Shown piece by piece: positions 23,709 through 32,800 of a stretch of DNA of 45,941 bases; position 1 is the stretch's first letter; each line of letters begins with the position of its first letter. The DNA lies in assembly GCA_017622845.1 (NCBI GenBank), contig JAGAQJ010000043.1:1-45941 (forward strand), written 5' to 3'. Below the pieces are notes generated by a model that searched no databases, was not told the DNA's origin, and worked only from the letters and a program-made list of their open reading frames with translations. This DNA comes from Lachnospiraceae bacterium (GTDB lineage: Bacteria > Bacillota > Clostridia > Lachnospirales > Lachnospiraceae). Made by a program: the position numbers and the translations under genes.

Positions 23709-24482
23709 ATGAAAATAGGAGCCTATCAATTTGCTGTTACAAATGATATAGCACATAATCTTGATATTATCAAAACGGCTGTCATAAAAGCTGCCCATGA
23801 GGGTATCAGGTTATTTGTTTTCCCGGAGTGCGCGCTGACCGGATATCCGCCTCGTGACATTGAAAATTCATCTGCTGTTCAATTTCATGAATTAACGCTT
23901 GCATATGAACAGTTACAAAATCTGGTCAATCAGTATGCCATATATGTAATTATTGGAACAATTACAAGAAAAGATACAAAATATTTTAATAGTGCAGTTG
24001 TTTTCACGCCTCATCAAGAAAAAATGTTTTACCACAAAAGAGCCTTATGGGGCTGGGACAGAGATAATTTCAGTATTGGAAACAATAAAGGAATATTTGA
24101 AATAGATGGACTGAAAATAGGCGTCAGGATATGCTTTGAAGTCAGATTTCCCGAATTTTTCAGAGAACTTTATAAGGAACATACGGATTTAAATATCATT
24201 CTGTTTTACGATGTTTCTGATTATAATGATGCAGAGAGATTCGAGCTGATACGGGCGCATATAAGAACAAGAGCTGTTGAGAATGTTACATATACATTAT
24301 CCGTAGACACAATTGGACCATATCAGACTGCACCGACTGCATTATATGATAAATCAGGATATCCTCTCGTAGAATTGAAAAAAAATGAAGAAGGTATGCT
24401 GGTGTATGAATTGGAAACTCCGGAACTGGATTTTGGGGAACAGGGAAGACGGCAGATTTCAGATTGGCTGACGACGGATTAG
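23709..24482 (+). CDS. Carbon-nitrogen hydrolase (nitrilase superfamily)
   Basis: A 257-residue nitrilase-superfamily amidase with the full catalytic triad: Glu40 (FVFPECALTGYPP), Lys110 (YHKRALWGWDRDNF) and Cys142 (VRICFEVRFPE). It hydrolyses a C-N bond, most often an amide or carbamoyl group. GGAGGA before ATG 23709 supports the start. It is 15 bases upstream of a PLP arginine/lysine/ornithine-type decarboxylase. Because bacterial and plant N-carbamoylputrescine amidases belong to this family, a polyamine role is a reasonable inference, but an agmatine deiminase is not nearby. Confidence 0.88.
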   Translation: MKIGAYQFAVTNDIAHNLDIIKTAVIKAAHEGIRLFVFPECALTGYPPRDIENSSAVQFHELTLAYEQLQNLVNQYAIYVIIGTITRKDTKYFNSAVVFTPHQEKMFYHKRALWGWDRDNFSIGNNKGIFEIDGLKIGVRICFEVRFPEFFRELYKEHTDLNIILFYDVSDYNDAERFELIRAHIRTRAVENVTYTLSVDTIGPYQTAPTALYDKSGYPLVELKKNEEGMLVYELETPELDFGEQGRRQISDWLTTD

Positions 24483-24497
24483 GAAAGGAGCAGAAAG

Positions 24498-25973
24498 ATG
24501 GACCAAAACAGAACACCGCTGCTGGAAGCGATAACAGATTTTATAGAAACAAAGCCGGCGTATTTCAGGATACCGGGACACAGAATGGCGAAGGGTATCA
24601 GTAAGCGCTGGACAGATAAGGTAGGAACAGATATCTTCGCCTATGATGTGACAGAGACTCCCGCAACAGATGATTTGCACAGTCCGGAGGGAGCAATCAG
24701 TGAGGCGCAGGAGCTTTTAAGGGAACTGTATGGAGCAGACAAAAGCTTTTTTCTCGTGAACGGAAGCACTTGCGGAAATGAAGCGATGATTATGAGTGCA
24801 GCGCTTGAAGGCGAGAAGATTATGATTGCGAGAAATGCTCACAAGTCAGCCATGATGGGACTGATCATATCCGGCGCGGAGCCTGTGTATGTAATGCCCG
24901 GGGTGATTGGGCAGTGGGGAATACAGGGAGGAATTACAGCAAAAGAAGTCAGAAAATGCTTTGCAGAAAATCCGGACTGCAAAGCATTGTTTCTGGTGAG
25001 TCCAAGCTATTATGGCGTGTGTTCGGAGTTGGAGGAGATTTCCAAGGTATGCCATGCGTATGGAGCGCTTTTGCTGGTTGATGAAGCACATGGAGGTCAT
25101 GTCTATTTTCATGCCGGACTTCCGCAGGGAGCGCTTGAGGCAGGAGCAGATATGTGTGTTCAAAGTATGCATAAGGTTACAGGCGCCCTGACACAAAGCT
25201 CAGTGCTGCATCTTAAATATCATGGGATAAATCAGGAGGCATATGACAGAGCAGCGCAGAATCTGCATCTGGTACAGAGCACAAGTCCGAATTATCTGCT
25301 GATGACATCGCTTGATTGTGCAAGGTATGAGCTTGCTCTGCACGGTACGGATATGATGTCAAAAGCGTTAAGACTCGCAGAGCAGACAAGGAATCAAATC
25401 AATGCAATTAGCGGATTTCAGTGTATGGCTTCTGATGAGATTGGAAGAGCGGGAGTGCATGAGCTGGATGGGACGCGTCTTGTGATTTCTGCTAAGGAGC
25501 TGGGTCTTACAGGATTTGAACTGGATGCACTTTTATTTGAAAAATATGCAGTTAATGTGGAGCTTTCCGATTATCAAAATGTGCTTGCCATAGTAACCTA
25601 TGCCAATGATGAGGCGGATATGGACAGGCTGGCTGATGCGTGCAGAAGCATCAGCGAAACATATGTTCGCAGGAAAACGGACAGCGGCAGAGCTTTGCTG
25701 CCTGAGTTTCCGATGCTTCCACAGCAGGTAATGACACCGCGCAAGGCGTATTTTTCCAAGACAAAAATGATTCGGTGGGAGGACGCAGTTGATAAGATAT
25801 CAGGACAGATGATTGCACCGTATCCTCCCGGCATTCCGGCGATTTATCCCGGTGAGCGCATCAGCAGGCAAGTGTGGGAGTATGTAGAGCGTTTTCGGAA
25901 AGACGGAAGGCATATGCATGGAACAGATAAGGACGGAAAGCTTGAAAAAATAAAAATAATTGACGAATTGTAA
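24498..25973 (+). CDS. Orn/Lys/Arg decarboxylase family (PLP, fold type I)
   Basis: A 491-residue PLP enzyme. The cofactor lysine is Lys226 in VQSMHKVTGAL; Asp195 and His198 are in LLVDEAHGGH. The N terminus (YFRIPGHRMAKG) and the C-terminal domain (APYPPGIPAIYPGE) are typical of the short, wingless SpeA/Cad-type decarboxylases of Firmicutes. These make agmatine, cadaverine or putrescine; the substrate is not certain from sequence. AAAGGAG precedes the start. It forms a two-gene unit with the hydrolase and ends in a strong terminator at 26029-26083. Confidence 0.9.
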   Translation: MDQNRTPLLEAITDFIETKPAYFRIPGHRMAKGISKRWTDKVGTDIFAYDVTETPATDDLHSPEGAISEAQELLRELYGADKSFFLVNGSTCGNEAMIMSAALEGEKIMIARNAHKSAMMGLIISGAEPVYVMPGVIGQWGIQGGITAKEVRKCFAENPDCKALFLVSPSYYGVCSELEEISKVCHAYGALLLVDEAHGGHVYFHAGLPQGALEAGADMCVQSMHKVTGALTQSSVLHLKYHGINQEAYDRAAQNLHLVQSTSPNYLLMTSLDCARYELALHGTDMMSKALRLAEQTRNQINAISGFQCMASDEIGRAGVHELDGTRLVISAKELGLTGFELDALLFEKYAVNVELSDYQNVLAIVTYANDEADMDRLADACRSISETYVRRKTDSGRALLPEFPMLPQQVMTPRKAYFSKTKMIRWEDAVDKISGQMIAPYPPGIPAIYPGERISRQVWEYVERFRKDGRHMHGTDKDGKLEKIKIIDEL

Positions 25974-25996
25974 CGATAGAGGTGCTGAATCGTTAC
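25970..25996 (+). promoter_or_regulatory. Hairpin across the decarboxylase stop codon
   Basis: GTAACGAT (25970-25977) and ATCGTTAC (25989-25996) are perfect 8-bp arms that include the TAA stop codon. There is no T run. It may protect the mRNA 3' end ahead of the true terminator. Confidence 0.4.
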
Positions 25997-26028
25997 TGAT
26001 GTATAAAATATAAAACACTGTAAATAAT

Positions 26029-26083
26029 AACCATATCATTTCAAGAAGCTTTAATATGCTTCGGAAAGGTATGGTTATTTTTT
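26029..26083 (+). terminator. Terminator abutting the spoVAA start codon
   Basis: AACCATATC (26029-26037), TTTC (26039-26042) and GAAGC (26045-26049) pair with GCTTC (26058-26062), GAAA (26064-26067) and GGTATGGTT (26068-26076). The T run at 26078-26083 ends exactly where the GTG start of spoVAA begins (26084). The ribosome-site-like GGAAAGG lies inside the 3' arm. Confidence 0.8.
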
Positions 26084-26728
26084 GTGGCAAATGTAGTATT
26101 GTATCTTATGGCAAAACAAAATGTAGCGCTTTCCAAGGAAGATGTGGAGCTGTGCGATGTGGCAAGTATCTACTGCGAAGATGAGACGGTCAGGGCAAAG
26201 GCAGAGTCGCTTAAAATCCACCGCTTTCGGCATGATTCGAAGCCAAGAGTTGTCATCAGTGTTTTAAATATTATAGAACAGCTCACAAAGCTTTGTCCGG
26301 GGATAACAGTGGAGAGCATCGGCGGGACGGATATTATCATAGAGAAGGCATCAATGCAGCATGACAAGCCAACCCAGAAAAAGAGCTGGTGGGCATATGT
26401 TAAAATTGCCTTTGTCTCATTGATATGCTTTTTCGGCTCTGCGTTTACAATTATGGCATTTCACAATGATGTCAATATATCTGATGTGCTCGGAAAAATC
26501 TATGAGCTGGTGACCGGAGTGCAGTCAGACGGCTTCACGTCGCTGGAAATCGCATATTCTGTCGGATTGGCAGCAGGTATTATCATCTTTTATAATCATA
26601 TCGGTGGTAAAAAGCTTACTTCCGACCCGACACCGCTTGAAGTTGAGATGAGAAATTATGAGCGCGATGTTAATCAGGCAATTGTGGAAATGGCGGACAG
26701 GCAGAAGCTGGAAAAGGATGTGGATTAA
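26084..26728 (+). CDS. spoVAA: Stage V sporulation protein AA
   Basis: A 214-residue SpoVAA protein: an N-terminal soluble alpha/beta region followed by membrane segments (FVSLICFFGSAFTIMAF and YSVGLAAGIIIFYNHI) and the family C terminus DPTPLEVEMRNYERDVNQ. SpoVA proteins form the channel that moves calcium-dipicolinate into and out of spores. The GTG start at 26084 is chosen because VVLYLMAKQNV aligns with the conserved first strand of SpoVAA. No normally spaced ribosome site precedes it, as the start directly follows a terminator hairpin. spoVAB starts immediately after the stop. Confidence 0.88.
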   Translation: MANVVLYLMAKQNVALSKEDVELCDVASIYCEDETVRAKAESLKIHRFRHDSKPRVVISVLNIIEQLTKLCPGITVESIGGTDIIIEKASMQHDKPTQKKSWWAYVKIAFVSLICFFGSAFTIMAFHNDVNISDVLGKIYELVTGVQSDGFTSLEIAYSVGLAAGIIIFYNHIGGKKLTSDPTPLEVEMRNYERDVNQAIVEMADRQKLEKDVD

Positions 26729-27196
26729 ATGATATGGCAGACAATTCTGATGTGGCTGGTTGGTATCAGTTCAGGGCTTATGGTATCAGCAGGTGTTTTC
26801 ACAGTGCTCTTTGTTGTTGGACTGATACCGCGTTTTGCAGGCAGAACGGATACGGCATGGTGTGAATTTTTCTATGAAGAGTGCCTGGTGTTTGGGGCTA
26901 TTACAGCGGATATTATAAGCGTATATCCTATCAAAGGTTCCATAGGCGGACTTATGACACACGTGTCATTTTCTGAAATGATTACGACTGCGCTTTTGAT
27001 ACTGATTGGAGTCTTTGCAGGAATTTTTGTAGGCTGTCTTTCTATCGCTCTTGCCGAAGTGCTTGACGGAATACCGATTTTTGCAAGACGCATTCATCTG
27101 AAAATGGGTGTGAGTATTGCAGTGCTTGCAGTGGCGCTTGGAAAGATAACAGGGTCACTTTATTATTTTATGAATGAATTTTTTGAAGGCATATAA
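26729..27196 (+). CDS. spoVAB: Stage V sporulation protein AB
   Basis: A 155-residue membrane protein with about four or five helices and the SpoVAB-like N terminus (SGLMVSAGVFTVLFVVGLIPRFAGRT) and C terminus (HLKMGVSIAVLAVALGKITGSLYYF). It begins directly after the spoVAA stop codon, implying coupled translation. It should act with SpoVAA and SpoVAC in the spore inner membrane. Confidence 0.9.
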   Translation: MIWQTILMWLVGISSGLMVSAGVFTVLFVVGLIPRFAGRTDTAWCEFFYEECLVFGAITADIISVYPIKGSIGGLMTHVSFSEMITTALLILIGVFAGIFVGCLSIALAEVLDGIPIFARRIHLKMGVSIAVLAVALGKITGSLYYFMNEFFEGI

Positions 27197-27209
27197 GGAG
27201 GAAGCTAAG

Positions 27210-27671
27210 ATGGCATCGGAACAGAAAAAAGAAGAATATCAGGAGTATGTAAAACAAAATTCCCCCAAGACCAATCTGCCGTTACAGATGGGAAAAGCGT
27301 TTATCATGGGAGGAATTATATGCTGCATCGGACAGTTTATTGTGAATACTGCAACGGACAGGTTCGGACTGGAGGAGGATATTGCAGCAAGCTGGTGCTC
27401 CATGATATTGATATTGCTCAGTGCGTTGCTTACAGGTTTTAATTTGTATGGAAAGCTTGTGAAATGGGGAGGTGCGGGCGCGCTGGTGCCGATTACGGGC
27501 TTTGCCAATTCCGTAGTGGCTTCGGCAATAGAATATAAGACAGAAGGTCAGGTGTATGGTATCGGCTGCAAGATTTTTACGATTGCAGGTCCGGTAATTT
27601 TATATGGTATCTTTACAAGCTGGTGTCTTGGGGTAGTGTATTGGATTGGAAAACTAATGGGAATCGTATAG
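27210..27671 (+). CDS. spoVAC: Stage V sporulation protein AC
   Basis: A 153-residue SpoVAC membrane protein with the conserved segments MGKAFIMGGIICCIGQF, GGAGALVPITGFANSVVASAIEYKTEG and AGPVILYGIFTSWCLGVVYWI. In Bacillus SpoVAC is a mechanosensitive dipicolinate channel subunit. AAGGAGGAAG before ATG 27210 fixes the start; an in-frame ATG at 27174 would overlap spoVAB. The usual following genes spoVAD and spoVAE are absent; a terminator and a convergent amylase gene follow instead. Confidence 0.92.
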   Translation: MASEQKKEEYQEYVKQNSPKTNLPLQMGKAFIMGGIICCIGQFIVNTATDRFGLEEDIAASWCSMILILLSALLTGFNLYGKLVKWGGAGALVPITGFANSVVASAIEYKTEGQVYGIGCKIFTIAGPVILYGIFTSWCLGVVYWIGKLMGIV

Positions 27672-27791
27672 CTGTCATATGGTAACGGTTTACGACAGAG
27701 AGTATCCCTCAAACTGCCATGGTTCCGAATGGGAATTTCGTTAAAGGGGATTAAGCAGCAAAATGATAATCATAAAAGTATTGCATACAAG

Positions 27792-27835
27792 AACGCGGTA
27801 TGGGAATCGATTCGGACGTCTCATACCGCGTTTTT
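27792..27835 (+). terminator. Terminator of the spoVA genes
   Basis: AACGCGGTATG (27792-27802) and CATACCGCGTT (27822-27832) are perfect 11-bp arms followed by TTTTT on the plus strand. It closes the spoVA unit 26 bases before the end of the convergent GH13 gene. Confidence 0.88.
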
Positions 27836-27860
27836 GCTGTAGGTCATTGTACCAGGCTGC

Positions 27861-29654
27861 TTACCGGAAGCTCTTTACCCAGTTGATAAGAGAATCGTGA
27901 TATACATTATCTGTCACGTCTTTACGCATCTGGTCGGTTACAGGACCGTTTTTCTCCATGATGGCAAGAATTGCCTCCTGAAGTCCTGCTATTTTTCCTT
28001 TTTCAAAGGCTTCTGCATATTCTGGGCTGATGCAAGGCTCTGACTGTGCAGGAGCAGTATTGGAAGCATGTCCTGCTGCAGAAGGCGTTTCGCCGACTGT
28101 CTGAGCAGCAGCTTCTTCAATAGCAGTATTTGCAGTCGCATCTTTTTTGGCGGAAGCTTCTTCGGTTTTGTGGTCAGCAGGCGTTTTTTCTATAGCGGAT
28201 GGTTCGGCAGATGGTTGTTCGGCAGCTGCATCTTCTGCTATATTTTTTACGGCATCATTGACATCAAGTGCAACAGGCTTTCCGTCAGCCTTGAAGGAAT
28301 TTCCGTCAGTGACAGGAAGCCAGATATCACCGGAGTTTGCCTTGACGTTTACACAGATTGTTCCGTTTGTGACGCTGACCTTCTCGCCGGAGAGTGCACC
28401 GACATACCCGGCAGCATTTCCGGCCGGTACAGTCATGACAAAATCACTGTCATCGTTATTGACTGTCACGATAACACATTCTCCTTCAAAGCTGCGTGAG
28501 AAGGCATACTGGCGGTTTGTAAGTGTCAGCTCCTTGAAATCGCCGTAAGACAATGCCTTGGACTGCTGTCTGATGTTTCCAAGCGCTGCAATCAATGCAG
28601 TAAAGGAATTGGTTTCTACGGCATCCTGATAGTCTGCAAGATTCAGTGCAGGACGAAGTGACGCATCTGAGAACTTCTCCTTTCTGCCTTCGATGCCGAA
28701 CTCGGAACCATAATATATGGAAGGAATACCGGGAAGTGTGTACAGCAGGATGTGTACAGGCGCAAAGTGCGCTTTGTTCGTCAGCTTTGTGTAGATGCGT
28801 TCTACATCGTGGTTGTCGACAAAGTTGTAAAGCTTGAATTTGTTTGAGTTGCCGCCGCCCATCTCATACAGACGCTTTACAGTGTGCGCAATCTCAAAGA
28901 AATTATGGTCATTGTGGCCGGAGTAAAGCGCCTTGTGCAGCTGATAGTTGGTTACGGAATGGAGCGTGCCTTCATTGACCCAGCGGGAGTAATCGCCGTG
29001 AATGACCTCGCCCATCAGCCAGAAATCAGGCTTTACCTCGTTTGCAACCTGTCTTAAAGCCTTCATAAAATCAAAGTCAAGGACGTCCGCCGCATCAAGA
29101 CGGATACCGTCCACATCAAACTCGCTTACCCAGAAACGGATGACATCACAGATATAATCCCTGACAGCGGGATTTCTCTGGTTGAGCTTTACAAGCAGAT
29201 TATATCCGCCCCAGTTGTCGTAGCTGAAGCCGTCATTGTACTCGTTGTTGCCGTAAAAGTTGACATTGCAGTACCAATCTCTGTACGGAGATGACTCGCG
29301 TTTTTCCTTAATATCTTTGAATGCGAAAAAATCGCGTCCTGTGTGGTTGAATACGCCGTCAAAGATAACTTTAATCCCTTTTTTATGGCATTCTGCCACG
29401 AAATTCTTCAAGTCGTCATTGTCGCCGAGACGGCTGTCAAGCTTCTTGTAATCAGTCGTTTCATAGCCATGTCCTACAGATTCGAATAATGGTCCGATAT
29501 AGATGGCATTGCAGCCAATATTTTTAATATGATCAATCCATGGCAGCAGTGTATTTAACCGATGCTCAGGCGCTCCGTAAGAATTTTCCTTCGGCGCTCC
29601 CGTGAGTCCTAAAGGATAAATGTGATAAAAAACTGCTTCGTCATACCAAGCCAT
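27861..29654 (-). CDS. Cytoplasmic GH13 alpha-amylase family enzyme with C-terminal extension
   Basis: A 597-residue GH13 enzyme without a signal peptide. The four catalytic regions are FDGVFNHTG, GIRLDAAD with nucleophile Asp187, LMGEV with acid/base Glu216, and NFVDNHD with Asp283. The barrel and beta-sandwich end near residue 450. Then comes a linker of about 80 residues made of Ala, Glu, Pro, Thr and Ser (about 465-540), and a short helical domain (SPEYAEAFEKGKIAGLQEAI to LINWVKSFR). The compact barrel suits cyclomaltodextrinase or neopullulanase-like action on imported maltodextrins. The linker and tail are unusual for that group. RBS AAAGGGGGAC supports the start. Confidence 0.88.
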   Translation of the reverse strand: MAWYDEAVFYHIYPLGLTGAPKENSYGAPEHRLNTLLPWIDHIKNIGCNAIYIGPLFESVGHGYETTDYKKLDSRLGDNDDLKNFVAECHKKGIKVIFDGVFNHTGRDFFAFKDIKEKRESSPYRDWYCNVNFYGNNEYNDGFSYDNWGGYNLLVKLNQRNPAVRDYICDVIRFWVSEFDVDGIRLDAADVLDFDFMKALRQVANEVKPDFWLMGEVIHGDYSRWVNEGTLHSVTNYQLHKALYSGHNDHNFFEIAHTVKRLYEMGGGNSNKFKLYNFVDNHDVERIYTKLTNKAHFAPVHILLYTLPGIPSIYYGSEFGIEGRKEKFSDASLRPALNLADYQDAVETNSFTALIAALGNIRQQSKALSYGDFKELTLTNRQYAFSRSFEGECVIVTVNNDDSDFVMTVPAGNAAGYVGALSGEKVSVTNGTICVNVKANSGDIWLPVTDGNSFKADGKPVALDVNDAVKNIAEDAAAEQPSAEPSAIEKTPADHKTEEASAKKDATANTAIEEAAAQTVGETPSAAGHASNTAPAQSEPCISPEYAEAFEKGKIAGLQEAILAIMEKNGPVTDQMRKDVTDNVYHDSLINWVKSFR

Positions 29655-29689
29655 TGTATGTCCCCCTTTAAATGTTTTAAGATGCAGTT

Positions 29690-29744
29690 ACAATTCAGCA
29701 GTATTATCTGAAATATGGTAAAATATTCCATTTTTCTGAATTGT
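29690..29744 (-). promoter_or_regulatory. Leader hairpin of the cytoplasmic GH13 gene
   Basis: ACAATTCAG (29690-29698) and CTGAATTGT (29736-29744) are perfect 9-bp arms, and a further AT-rich helix can form inside the loop. It lies 36-90 bases upstream of the minus-strand start. No T run follows. It could be a leader stem or a regulator site; nothing more can be said. Confidence 0.4.
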
Positions 29745-29820
29745 ATCAAATATTTACATGATTAGTATAACACAAATAAAACATTCATGCATTAGTGTGT
29801 TTCATAGTTACTGTTTATTT

Positions 29821-29866
29821 CCCATTAGAGTAATGGGAATCGTGCGCCAAAATGCCTGCCCCTTTG
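29821..29866. other. Small hairpin and repeat-like motif after carB
   Basis: CCCATTA (29821-29827) and TAATGGG (29831-29837) form a hairpin. Next to it, read on the minus strand, GCAGGCATTTTGGCGCACGATTC matches 18 of 23 bases of the copy A segment at about 6249-6271 (shared core GCATTTTGGCGC). It may be another small intergenic repeat fragment, or the end region of the carB transcript. No T run follows. Confidence 0.35.
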
Positions 29867-29885
29867 CAGTTTCATATTGTAAGGA

Positions 29886-32800
29886 TTATTCCTTATCCCT
29901 GATTTCGCTGTGAAGCTGCTGGAGAGACTTGACGTCTGCATTTCCATGCTCCTGCACATAGAGAATGCCTTTTGCGGTGGCTCTTGCAGCGGCAATGGTC
30001 GTCACATAAGGAACTCTTGCCTTTATCGCTGCCTTGCGCAGATAGCTGTCGTCATGGACGCTGTCCTTTCCGACAGGCGAGTTTACAATCAGGTCAATAT
30101 CGCCATTTGTGATGAGGTCAAGCACATTGGGACGGCCTTCATGGAGCTTCTTGACAGGCTCTGCATCGATGCCTGCCTCTGTGATAATCTCGTATGTCTT
30201 TCCCGTAGCGACAATCTCAAAACCAGCCTTTTTGAACAGTCCGGCGATTTCGACAACCTCGGGTTTGTCTTTGCGGTTCACGGAAATCAGTACCGTGCCC
30301 TTAAGCGGCAGTTGTGTCTGGGTTGCCTCCTGTGCCTTGAAAAAAGCTTCTCCGTAATAGGTGGAGAGTCCAAGGACTTCGCCTGTGGAGCGCATCTCTG
30401 GTCCAAGTACGGGGTCTACCTCCGGGAACATATTGAACGGGAAGACTGCTTCCTTTACGCCATAGTAAGGAATATCCTTCTCCTTAAGCGCCGGTACCGG
30501 AGAGGGACGGGAAGTGATTTCGGAGGTAATAATGTCCGTTGCAAGCGGAACCATGCGGATATTGCACACCTTTGATACAAGCGGTACGGTACGCGATGCA
30601 CGCGGATTTGCCTCAAGCACATAGACCTTGCCGTTTTCAATGGCATACTGCATGTTCATTAAGCCTTTGACATGCATTTCTTCTGCAATCTTTTTGGTGT
30701 ACTCTTTGATGGTGGCAACATTTTCTTCTGAGATATGGACAGAAGGAATGATGCATGCCGAGTCGCCGGAGTGGACGCCTGCAAGCTCGATATGCTCCAT
30801 AACAGCAGGAACAAAGGCATGTGTGCCGTCGCTGATTGCGTCTGCTTCACATTCCAGCGCATGATTTAAGAAACGGTCAATCAAAATCGGTCTGTCGGGA
30901 GTTACACCGACCGCTGCATTCATGTAGCCCTTCATGCTTTCGTCGTCGTATACGACCTCCATGCCGCGGCCGCCGAGTACGTAAGAAGGACGAACCATAA
31001 CAGGATAGCCAATCTTATTTGCAATCACAAGCGCTTCCTCAACAGTGGTTGCCATGCCTGCTTCAGGCATAGGGATTCCAAGCTTGTCCATCATGGCGCG
31101 GAACAAATCGCGGTCCTCTGCAAGGTCAATCACGGCAGGAGAGGTTCCAAGAATCTTCACGCCGTTTTTCTCAAGCTCAGAGGCGAGATTGAGCGGTGTC
31201 TGGCCGCCAAACTGTGCAATGACGCCAAGCGGTTTTTCTTTATTATAGATGCTTAATACATCTTCCAGGGTAAGCGGCTCAAAGTAAAGCTTGTCAGAGG
31301 TGTCATAATCTGTTGAAACAGTCTCAGGATTACAGTTTACAATAATTGTCTCAAAACCAAGCTTTTTCAAGGCTAATGAGGCATGGACACAACAGTAATC
31401 AAACTCGATACCCTGACCGATTCGGTTGGGACCGCCGCCGAGAATCATAATCTTTGGCTTGTCCGTATTGACAGGATTCTTGTCCTCGGCATTGTAGGTA
31501 GAGTAGTAGTATGCACTGTCAGGCGTACCGCTTACATGAACGCCTTCCCAGGCTTCCACAACGCCAAGCGCAATGCGTTTATTGCGAATTGTTTCTTCGG
31601 GAATATCTAAAATCTGGCTTAAGTATTTATCCGAAAATCCGTTCTTCTTTGCAGAAATCAAAGCTTCGTCCGACGGAAGCGAGCCCTTTGATTTTGCAAG
31701 CGCCTCTTCTTCCTCAACAAGCTCCTGCATCTGCTTTACGAAATAGTGCTTTACCTTTGTAATGTCAAAGATTTCATCAACGGTTGCTCCTTTTCTAAGC
31801 GCTTCATACATAATGAAGTGGCGGTCGCTTGACGGGTGGGCAAGCATCAGGAGCAATTCTTCCTTCGTTTTTGTATTGTAGTCCTTTGCGTAGCCAAGAC
31901 CGTAGCGGCCTGTTTCAAGGCTTCGGATTGCCTTCTGGAAAGCTTCTTTATAAGTCTTTCCGATGCTCATGACTTCACCGACAGCGCGCATTTGTGTACC
32001 GAGCTTATCCTCAACACCCTTGAACTTTTCAAATGCCCATCGCGCAAATTTGATCACAACATAGTCTCCGTCAGGAACATATTTATCCAGAGTGCCGTAT
32101 TTGCCGCACTCGATATCCTTTAAGGTAAGTCCGGCAGCGAGCATTGCGGAGACAAGCGCAATCGGGAAGCCGGTTGCCTTGGAAGCAAGTGCGGAAGAAC
32201 GTGAGGTTCTTGGATTGATTTCAATGACAACGATACGGTCTGTCACAGGGTCATGCGCAAACTGAACATTTGTGCCGCCGATGACCTTTACGGAATCAAC
32301 GATGCGGTACGCCTGTTCCTGAAGTCTCTTTTGAAGCTCCTCGGAGATGGTCAGCATCGGAGCGGAACAGAAGGAATCGCCGGTATGGATTCCAAGCGGG
32401 TCAATATTTTCAATGAAGCAGACAGTAATCATGTTGCCTTCTGCATCGCGGACGATTTCGAGCTCAAGTTCTTCCCAGCCAAGAATAGACTCCTCAACGA
32501 GTACCTGACCGACAAGACTTGCCTGAAGTCCGCGTGCACAGACGGTCTTTAATTCCTCTTTGTTGTAGACAAGTCCGCCGCCTGCGCCGCCCATGGTGTA
32601 GGCAGGGCGGAGTACAACAGGATAGCCAAGCCTGTCTGCAATTTCAAGCGCTTCCTCAACACTGTAGGAAACTTCGCTTCTTGCCATTTCGATGCCGATT
32701 GCATCCATAGACTTTTTGAACTCAATGCGGTCCTCACCGCGCTCAATGGCATCGACCTGAACACCGATTACCTGAACATGGTATTTGTCAAGGATTCCCT

